Positions 56,960 to 64,000 of a DNA stretch of 64,000 bases are shown here, one piece after another. The position numbers and the translations under genes were made by a program. The DNA comes from Tetraselmis striata (taxonomy: Eukaryota > Chlorophyta > Chlorodendrophyceae > Chlorodendrales > Chlorodendraceae), in the NCBI GenBank assembly GCA_006384855.1, contig VCJN01002960.1, forward strand, positions 20,156 to 84,155, given 5' to 3'. The notes below the pieces were generated by a model. The model was given only the letters and a program-made list of their open reading frames with translations. It was not told the origin of the DNA and did no database searches. How positions within the stretch are numbered: the first letter of the stretch is position 1; every line of letters starts with the position of its first letter.

Positions 56960-57090
56960 TGCCGCATCCCCGGGCCCCGCGGCCCGGCGCTAAGAGGGTT
57001 CTGCTTAAATGTAGGCTTTTTCCTCCCCCAGTACTTTGCGTGCATTCTCCGGACGCTCTCCCTGTAACCAAAAAGTTCACTAATCCTTAA
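56960..57090 (+). repeat. LINE 3' end, copy 2
   Basis: GGGCCCCGCGGCCCGGCGCT, TAAATGTAGGCTTTTTCCTC, AGTACTTTGCGTGCATTCTC and TGTAACCA match 20330-20455 in order and orientation. No coding part is left, as in a heavily 5'-truncated insertion. Confidence 0.75.
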
Positions 57091-57637
57091 TTCCTTATAT
57101 CGTCCTGTATGAAAAGTAATTGTATTGACCGGTGGGGGGTGACCCTCGGACCACATTCCACATGCTACCGAGGATGAGTCGCTACTACTACAGGTAGCGA
57201 CTACTTGCGACCATTATTGCTATACAGTAAATCCTTTTTGCAGCCAGCTCACGTAGCGAGTGTAAGCTAGAAAAAATATTGCTGTAATCCTTAGGTACGG
57301 GTACCAGCCAGCAGCAAGGATTAGCGACTACCTGGAAGCATCTTCAGTCGCTGGAGTAGATCTGAAAGCCATGATATGCTGACGCGAGAGGAAAACACGT
57401 GACGTGCTGTGCGGGCGACGCCACGGCGTCGAGGCTGCTCGACGGCGGCCCGCTGATGATGCGGATGATGGCGGTGCTGACATCAGCAAATATAGTGTGT
57501 CAGCAGCGACGGTATGCACTAGTAGCAATAGCACTTAATTCGAAGGGGTAATAACCCCTCACCTGTATGCACTAAGCGGCGCTTCGCGCCGGGGACTTGT
57601 GGAGGTGCCCCTACCTCTTGGGTTGAGCGTGGTGCGG
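57091..57637. other. Gene-free interval
   Basis: No gene; contains several GTAGCGACTAC-type motifs (near 57178, 57196 and 57325). Confidence 0.45.
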
Positions 57638-57846
57638 CCGTGCGGGATGCGGGCCGCTTTTACCCGGCTTGTACAGTAGTGTTGATCTTGTAATACTGTT
57701 GTTTCCGGGTAATAATGCTTTTAGCGTTAGATTTGTCAGTAATTTATTTTTCAAAAGAGACGTATTATTTTGTAAAACAGATTAAAACAGCACTACAAGA
57801 TCAGCAATACAGTACAAGCCGCCTACAGGCGGCCCGCATCCCGCAC
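57638..57846. mobile_element. Small inverted-repeat (hairpin) element
   Basis: Arms 57638-57702 and 57783-57846 are inverted copies (GCGGGATGCGGGCCGC ... CTTGTA...TTGATCTTGTAAT against ACTACAAGATCAGCA ... CAAGCCGCC ... GGCCCGCATCCCGC) around an 80-bp loop. A related single arm is at 3500-3560. The GC-rich repeat 57858-58003 follows. Confidence 0.6.
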
Positions 57847-57857
57847 GAGGCCGCGCA

Positions 57858-58003
57858 GGTCGGGCCGGTCGTCAGGTCTACGGGGCGGGCACGGCGCGAA
57901 TCGCCACGCCCGCCGCCTGTACCGGCACCGGACGCCGGACGCCGTCGTTCGACCGTCGCCCGTCCGTCGACGGACGCCGGGCCCCGGGTCGGCGGACTGC
58001 CCC
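57858..58003 (+). repeat. GC-rich repeat shared with 32568-32765
   Basis: Second copy of the GC-rich block, same orientation; shorter by about 50 bp in the middle. Confidence 0.7.
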
Positions 58004-58561
58004 CGCACCGCGGCGACCCCTTTTTACACCATCATGTTACAGCATATCCTCGGACCACCGTGTATATAGTCGCTGTATAAATATAGAGGGCGAGTCTCGC
58101 TTGCTGATTCAGCAATAAAAACGCGCTGCGGTACCGCGTTATTTTGGCGTTTCAGACGAATACATGACGTGCCTGGGCTAGAATACACGCGCATCCATTC
58201 AGAATCTTACCGTCGTCGGAGGTGTGCCTAGAAATCAAACGAGCACAAATCGAACGTATGACGGTTCATACGCGAAGACGCAGCACTGGAGGACGGACGG
58301 AGGACGGACGCCTAAAAATCCGTGATAGAACCGTATTGAAACCGGTATCGATTCTCACATATTCCAGGCGATTTCGGACGCGGCTCTCCTTTTCCTCCGC
58401 TCAACCCAAGAGGTAGGGGAATTGCTATTGGATAGACAGGGTATGTTATTACCCCTGCTAGTACTTCCACTGTAGCAGGGGCAATTACCCTGCTAGTAGC
58501 AATAGCAATTTAGCAGAACTAATTACATATAAGGGCTTTCACAAAAGCGCACTACAAACAG

Positions 58562-58684
58562 AACTAACATCAACTATGAAAAGTTGCCAGCAAGAGAGAC
58601 ATAAGCCTGAAACCAAGGTCGAGCAGGAGGACAGGGAGCCAAGAACCAAGAAGGAGCCAAGGGAACCACGAAGTCACTTAGCTG
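58562..58684 (-). repeat. Block X of DIRS/PAT-like element, copy 2
   Basis: Reverse complement of 33190-33312. In element sense it lies after the recombinase and after block Y. Confidence 0.75.
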
Positions 58685-58798
58685 CCAGGAACCAAAGGAA
58701 ACAAACTACTGTAGCAATAGCAATGTAGTCGCTGTACGGATTTGATGATATGTACTATGTACATTTCTCATAAAAAACACACATAGTTGTATTTGTAT

Positions 58799-59100
58799 AT
58801 TTACCCAAGGAGGCATTGTTTGCCAAAGAATGTCAGCTCGCTTGGCCTAGGTGTCTCCTAGTGCAAAAAGATGGCTGATGAGGGTGGGTGGGTGCGCGAG
58901 CCGGTTGAGGCGAGCGCAAAGCAGAGAGTGCCGGTGCCCGAGGGTGGATCCCTAAGGGCGTGGCGCTGGTGCGGGCCGGCAGGCCTTAGTCCGTGCGCCG
59001 ACCTACCTCGGGGGTCGTGCGAAGTACAACATAGCTAATGTACAGTTAACCTCTAGATGTATGACTACAATTAACCATTTACCCAAGGAGGCACTATTTG
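58799..59100 (-). repeat. Block Y with flanking short direct repeats
   Basis: Block Y itself is 58886-59052 (reverse complement of 33479-33645). It is bracketed by two direct copies of TTTACCCAAGGAGGCA followed by TTGCC at 58801 and 59077. Short direct repeats around the Y block are compatible with recombination sites of a tyrosine-recombinase element. Confidence 0.7.
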
Positions 59101-59217
59101 CCAGAGACGAAAGCCAAAGCTAAGGCTAGCACAACTAGCTTAGTCCAACGGCCGGACGGGGACGAGCCACCCGAAGAACCTCCAGGCCACGGGAGTCGCG
59201 CGTACGGTCGGGTCGAT

Positions 59218-59906
59218 CTACTTCCCTCTGACCACGTCATTGTTCTTCGACCGCTCGCCCATGTGTCTGATCAACATGCCGGCAAGGGGACGCCGACGCA
59301 TGTTGCTGCGGAGGCCGCGCCCTTGCCCAAACAGTGCGATGTCCACTTGAAACCGGTGGGCGGTCGGGCGCATGCCGCCAGGTAGGCTTCCCGCAACCAC
59401 TCGGTGAGAATGGTTGAATCCGCCCAAGTGGCGGAAGGCTCCAGCGGGGAGACGCTCCAGAACTTGGGCGGCGGGCTGGCGCAGTAGAAACGGCGGCAGT
59501 AGGCGTCACGTCGACTGGTGGTGTACCACTCTAGCAGGTCAGCGAAGTCCGGAACGTCAGCGATGGGCAGGTCCAGCAGGGGCTTAGCGGAAACCCTAGT
59601 ACGTTGGTCGCCTTTCTGTTTGCGGACGTACAACAAATTGCTTTCGGATGGTCGGTCGACCACTTCATCACCGGTCTCGTAGCTAATTCCGGACTCCGCG
59701 CGGCATAGGAAGACGTACGACGTAATCGTCGCGAGCGCGGCTCTGAAAGCGCGGATGTCTGCAATATTAGCGGGTTCCCACACCAATGTTCGCCGAAGTT
59801 CAATCGCGGTGTCCAGGATGCCAGCTGCAACGGGCGCGGACAGGGCGACGCGGACGTCCTCCTCCGCCACTCGCTCCTGCTGGATGGCCAAGCCGCGGCG
59901 CGCCAC
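59218..59906 (-). pseudogene. Tyrosine recombinase of DIRS/PAT-like element, inactive
   Basis: The 211-codon frame 59906-59271 shows FRAALATITSYVFLCRAESG, a SNLLYVRKQKGDQRTR segment, LLEWYTTSRRDAYCRRFYC and FKWTSHCLGKGAASAA, which corresponds to the H-x-x-R-K-G-A box of DIRS-type recombinases. The Arg of H-x-x-R is a Gly here (HCLG), and the frame shifts near 59290, after which another frame continues as MLIRHMGERSKNNDVVRG and stops at 59218. Both changes argue that it is inactive. It is followed in sense by blocks Y and X. No RT is attached; the related gag-RT end is at 33.2-35.6 kb on the other strand. Confidence 0.75.
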
Positions 59907-60087
59907 TAGGCTCCCAGCATGTCCCGTAATTACATTGTAATGGCCCGTAATCGTGATTCTCCCACGGAATGGGCTTGGAATCGCCGTATCTACCGTGTAA
60001 TCGCCACTTTTCTACTAGGCTCGGTAGTCGCACTGGCGTGCCCGGCTGCCCGCGGTCCGTAATTCCTACCTAGTACCTAGGCTACCA

Positions 60088-60220
60088 GTAGCATGTGCCA
60101 TCCTCACAGTACATTGGGCCTACATCGCGGCTCGCGCGGCAACCCGTAACGTGTGGCACTTTCGCCACACTGTTCTTTAACGCCTCAGCACAGGCTCCGT
60201 GACGACGCCGCAACGGCTAG
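60088..60220 (+). repeat. Direct repeat with 25886-26024
   Basis: Second copy: CACAGTACATTGGGCC, CGGCTCGCGCGGCAACCC, TTTCGCCACACTG, GGCTCCGTGACGACG. It lies just outside the recombinase start. Confidence 0.65.
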
Positions 60221-61155
60221 CGGCCTCAAACCGCCGGGAATTGCTGCATATCCCGCGGACGACACTTTACCATGCATCGCAGCAGCCGGAGCGCCAGTGA
60301 CTATCTCCTAATAACCACCACCCCGCCCATGCGAGCCGCCGGCGCCGAGTAGTGGTATGCCATCGGGCGTCGCAACTCCAAGCGCCGTATTCCTGAGGGG
60401 AAGGAGGGCTTTACGCATGCCCACGGCTAACTGTAGGGTACCGGTATCGGCACATTAGGAGCCCTCGCCGCGGCCCGCATAATTGTATGCTTTCGCGACG
60501 CGCCGGAAAAGTCAGTTGGCCGTCACCACCCAGCCCACGCCCGACGCTCGTGGGGCGACCATACACGGTTCGGTCACTCAAAGCCCGGCACAACGTCTCG
60601 AGGATACTAAAGCCTGCCGCCACGGTGGTTTTTGCCATCATCCAGGCGGAGCACGGCCGAAGCTTGTCAGGCGAGCGCGGGCGAGTCACAGTGCGGACTC
60701 GACTTTCTGCCTAACCTCGACCCTCCTCCCCTCGCTGTCAAAGTGATCCTCCGTGGACCAGATCCGGCACCCGCACTAGTCAAACTTCAGAATCCGGCAG
60801 TATAGAACCATATCAAAGTTTCTGCCGGTCAGAATATGTGTCGACCCCCTGTGTGATATGTGGTGTGTGCATACATGTTGCTGTGTGCAGGTGCATTATG
60901 TCTGGTTCTTGGCGATGCGTGCGCTGCGCCGCTGAGCGACTCAACGACGTACGACTCAACGAATGACGACGCACGGCCGGCGACACCCCTTCCGTGATCG
61001 ACGGTCAACTAGTTTTTGACCGTTCTGTAGACTTGGCTTGTGCAGACGGCTAAGTCGGATGTGTCTGCCCGTGCTCAATGCGCACCCTCTTATGTTGGTG
61101 CTTCCACCTCGCAGTTCTTGTCGTGGATGTTTTCTATTATTGCCTTTTCGGGCGT
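60221..61155. other. Gene-free interval
   Basis: The minus-strand frame 60689-60411 contains CSAWMMAKTTVAAGFSILET, faintly like the RNWTAAKTAVVETLQ stretch of the LINE tail at 61.7 kb. Otherwise nothing is supportable. Confidence 0.35.
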
Positions 61156-61475
61156 CTGATTTCCTGATCGCCTTTTGCACCTAGCTCATGTATATGTAAT
61201 GGATATGTTAGCAGTCGGTACAAGTAGCGACTATTGGTAGCGCCACGTGTGCGTGGTGCTCATGTAGCTGATCACTATTATTATGAGCATTTATAGTCGC
61301 TATATGAGCAGCAGCGAACTGCTGTTAGCGACTATTACGCGCAGGTTGTCGTCACAATGCAGGTAGACCCGGGTTTCCAAACCGGCTACTCTCGATTTTG
61401 CTCGTACGACTACGAGCTTAATTGATGATATCGCAATGTAATATAATTACATGAGCTAGCAGCACGAGCTTAATT
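61156..61475. mobile_element. Foldback/MITE-like element, decayed second copy
   Basis: Left end GATTTCCTGATCGCCTTTTG followed by CTAGCTCATGTA, and right end TTACATGAGCTAGCAGC followed by a degenerate TTATCAGG. These match the ends of 16942-17423 in the same inverted arrangement. The interior (240 bp) is unrelated in detail and holds GTAGCGACTA motifs. Confidence 0.5.
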
Positions 61476-61651
61476 ATCAGGCCAATTTCAATAATAAGAA
61501 TAGATAATATTTTTTGGTAGTCATCGCTAGTAGCGACTACAGGTCGCCATACAGGTAAATGAATAAGAGATAATCGCTACTTTCTCCGCCGCCCCCAGGC
61601 CGGGACAGGGATCGTTTTCCCGCCCCCGGGACAGGGACTGGCACCAGTGAA

Positions 61652-61796
61652 ACCCTTGCAGCGTCTCTACGACGGCCGTTTTTGCAGCAGTCCAGTTACG
61701 GAAAGCCCTGGGTAGGCGACGCTCAGTCATAGTCATCAAGCAAATTGCCGAAGCATTCTGCAAGACTAATTAAAGGCCAGTGACAGAATTTCCAAC
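61652..61796 (-). repeat. LINE 3' tail, copy 2
   Basis: Reverse complement of 15280-15428; about 90 percent identical by eye over 140 bp. The extension to about 61606 also matches 15429-15465. Confidence 0.8.
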
Positions 61797-61799
61797 ACT

Positions 61800-62407
61800 A
61801 GGACAGGGATAGTCGCTACTACTAATCGGTTACGACTGTGCAGCCGAACACCGCGCGTTTGAGTGGTCGACCGCCGTCGATGTGACGTCGGCGGACGATT
61901 CCTAGAGGACGCCGCGTTCCCACCGATACACATCACAATCGCCCGCTGCCAGGCGGGGCAGCGCTTAGCAAACAGTACCGGTATGCCGGAATCTGGATCA
62001 TCCGATGGTCCCTGGGGGGCTTTAGGCTCCCCCCACTGCCTCATGACGATGCTTGACGGCGTTGGTGGAGGGCGCGGGCTAGTGGCGGCAGCGGCGCTAC
62101 CGTCAGGCGCGTCATTCATTCACATGATGTCCGCCGATGAGCATCTCGAATCCCCGATGATGACCTTTTTGCGTTACTCACGTTATTATTAAAGTTAATC
62201 GAGGATTCGGTCGTATTCACGGACAACGCAAGTTTCATCTTTCTGTGTTTTTAATCCAATATATGATGATTGATATTTCGAAAATGCAGAAACGAGGACG
62301 ATATCCCTGTCGTGCACACTCCAGTTTCCCACCTGCAATTGTGCCAGGTCAACTTGGCACGCCTGGTTACATTATGTCGCGAGGCTGAGTTGCTGCGCCC
62401 GCGGTAG
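61800..62407. other. Upstream of SET-domain exons; no exon identified
   Basis: An N-terminal exon of the SET protein is expected here or further upstream. I could not fix one. The frame 61863-62192 is Gly/Ala-rich without a domain. Confidence 0.35.
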
Positions 62408-63742
62408 GTACACTGGTGCTTGAGGAGGAACCGCTGGTTGCTGTACCGAGGGAGGTTCACGAAGGGGAGGACCTGCACACGGCGCTCGCTCGCCGAATCC
62501 TGACGGAGCTGCCGGCGGAGGGACGGCACGCGGCTCTGAACGCGGCGGCCGCGCTGCATCCCGTCGAGCTGACCGACCTTCCAGCCGACGTCCTCGAGCA
62601 GCAGCGCGCCTGCCATAAAGCGTCTGCCGCCCGCTTGGCGTCCATGGTGCGGCAACGGGGGGATATCTGCATCAAGTGTGTGTGTGTGGGGGGGGGGGGG
62701 GGGGGGGGGGGGATATCATCCAGGTCGTTCCGTGCATGTTCCGCCCTGTTAGCCAGCCTGAGCCTAGCGTGGCGGATGCAGGGCGAGCATGGCCTGGGCG
62801 AGGACGACGTGCTTCGGCTACTGCTGGCAATGCAGTGCAACGCCTTCTACTCGGGTGAGCGGCCTCCGTGACATCGTGCTGGGTACCCGGAATCAATGGA
62901 ATTCGTGGGGAGAATTGTCGGGGAGGGGGGTTCCAGGCTGTGCGTGGGGCCATGGTATTGCATGGCATGGGGCATGATGAGTATGATATGTAGCACAGGT
63001 AGAGGCATTTTAAGCAAACCGGTATCATGGTGGGATGCAGTATAGCTGGGAATAGTTTGGTTGCATTATTGTGGTTGCTGGGTATGTCACTGCGTATTTC
63101 CTCGCACAAGTCTGCAAATAGGCTTGCTGTATGTGATAATGCACCTGCTTAGAAAGCTGCGCACTACTAATGGTATTTGGAAGGTATAGTAGCACCTCTA
63201 CCATGCCCGGCATGCACAAGGAGAAGACAGTTGTGTAATTGCGTGACCACCCCAAGCCTGACCGATGCCCCATCATGCCTCCCACTGTCGGCCTCAGGCT
63301 TATACTGCAACTTGGCGCTCATCAACCACGCCTGCAAGCCCAACTGCACCAAGCTCACGCCCTGGCGCGATGTGGGACAGGCTCCTGGCAGCGTGGGAGG
63401 TGCGTTGCCCGTAGCGTCGCGCAAATGGCATTCCGTGATGCCCGACTGGCCTCGCCTTAGCGCGCTGTGTGCACGGCAGGAGCCAAATCGGAGGTTTGGG
63501 CGACGCGAGACATTGCGGCGGGCGAGGAGATCACCATATCATACCTGCACCCGCTGGAGCAGTCTGCCGCCTCCCGCGCGGCGCAATTCCGGGAGCAGCA
63601 CCTGTGCGAACTGCCGAGCGACTCACCGTACCCCCCGGAGCTGGAGGCGCTGCGGGAAGAGGTGCATGCCTTTGCATCCTGCGTGACGTCAGTCTTGCCC
63701 ATATATAGACTGGGTGATGAAGATGTGTGTCCTTCATTGTAA
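62408..63742 (+). CDS. SET-domain protein, SMYD-like (partial gene model)
   Basis: Exons recognised: from about 62408 (acceptor GCGGTAG) reading GTLVLEEEPLVAVPREVHEG; about 62790-62854 reading EHGLGEDDVLRLLLAMQCNA; 63298-63399 reading GLYCNLALINHACKPNCTKL; and 63480 to 63742 reading KSEVWATRDIAAGEEITISY. The INHACKPN box and the GEEITISY strand are the SET cofactor and substrate core, and the post-SET part (RAAQFREQHLCEL) resembles SMYD proteins, so lysine methylation of a protein substrate is likely. The last two introns are phase-consistent. The donor of the first exon is either GTGCGG at 62647 or GTGTGT near 62676, before a (GT)nGn tract. The start, any MYND finger and the true 3' end are not seen. 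Confidence 0.7.
62680..62712 (+). repeat. (GT)n-G tract in intron of SET gene
   Basis: GT repeats then about 24 G. This is a G tract in gene sense, opposite to the C tracts in the other genes. Confidence 0.9.
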
Positions 63743-64000
63743 AATCTACCTACGAAGTATGCCAGCATATACATGTGTACATGCATGCATACATGTGTAA
63801 ATGCATGCATGCATATATACTCATGTACACATACATGCATACATACACACTGGAGCAACGTACCACGAACCACTATTTACATATCAAACAGGAGGTGTGG
63901 TACCTGTATCATTTGCGTGATAATAACGGTAGACCTCGTACCTAAACGGATTACAGATGATAACAGTACAATGTAATGCCGCGAGATTGCGAGAGTGATA
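63743..64000. repeat. ATGCATAC-rich simple sequence
   Basis: Irregular CATGCATACATGTGT units at 63765-63850, then unique sequence to the window end. The SET gene may continue beyond it. Confidence 0.6.

Noticed and set aside
1..64000. tRNA, rRNA, CRISPR arrays, bacterial promoters or riboswitches
   Set aside because: I found no convincing tRNA cloverleaf, rRNA segment or regular repeat-spacer array; the spliced genes show that bacterial features do not apply. A tRNA scan was not possible, so isolated tRNAs could be missed.

Overview
The window is nuclear DNA of a eukaryote, probably a unicellular alga; a prasinophyte-type green alga is my best guess, and a haptophyte or another protist is not excluded. 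The evidence is intron-rich, GC-rich genes with short exons, a calcium-dependent protein kinase, a receptor-linked cyclic-nucleotide phosphodiesterase, many degraded retroelements including a DIRS/PAT-type tyrosine-recombinase element, and about twenty homopolymeric G or C tracts, many of them inside introns. I see no bacterial operons, rRNA or tRNA genes. The assignment to an organism is inference.

Layout. 1-6535: gene-free repeats, including a diverged direct repeat 1.67 kb apart, copies of a family that recurs inverted at 32 kb, and one decayed reading frame. 6536-18892 (minus): a 17-exon gene for a secreted-side ligand-binding (ANF/periplasmic-binding type I) domain, one membrane helix and a PDEase I catalytic domain. 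Its two largest introns hold a LINE fragment, a 41-bp-TIR foldback element and another inverted-repeat element. 19-36 kb: nested transposon debris: LINE 3' ends, an unclassified transposase-like protein broken by later insertions, and the gag-RT end of a DIRS/PAT-like element. 37720-41220 (minus) and 44951-47881 (plus): head-to-head paralogues encoding a SdiA-regulated-type beta-propeller, two Cys/Trp modules, a membrane helix and a short tail; exon structure is almost identical. 48800-56383 (minus): a 14-exon CDPK-like kinase with a roughly 510-residue linker before its EF-hands and an apparent one-base frameshift. 57-62 kb: repeats, including the tyrosine recombinase end of the DIRS/PAT-like family in the opposite orientation. 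62408-63742 (plus): exons of a SET-domain (SMYD-like) protein, N-terminal part not found.

How they fit together. Three of the five gene products (receptor-PDE and the propeller pair) are predicted type I membrane proteins facing outward, and the kinase reads calcium, so the window is enriched in signalling genes. There is no evidence that they are co-regulated. Exon boundaries below were worked out by hand from splice sites and codon phase; phases agree at nearly every junction, and the exceptions are stated.
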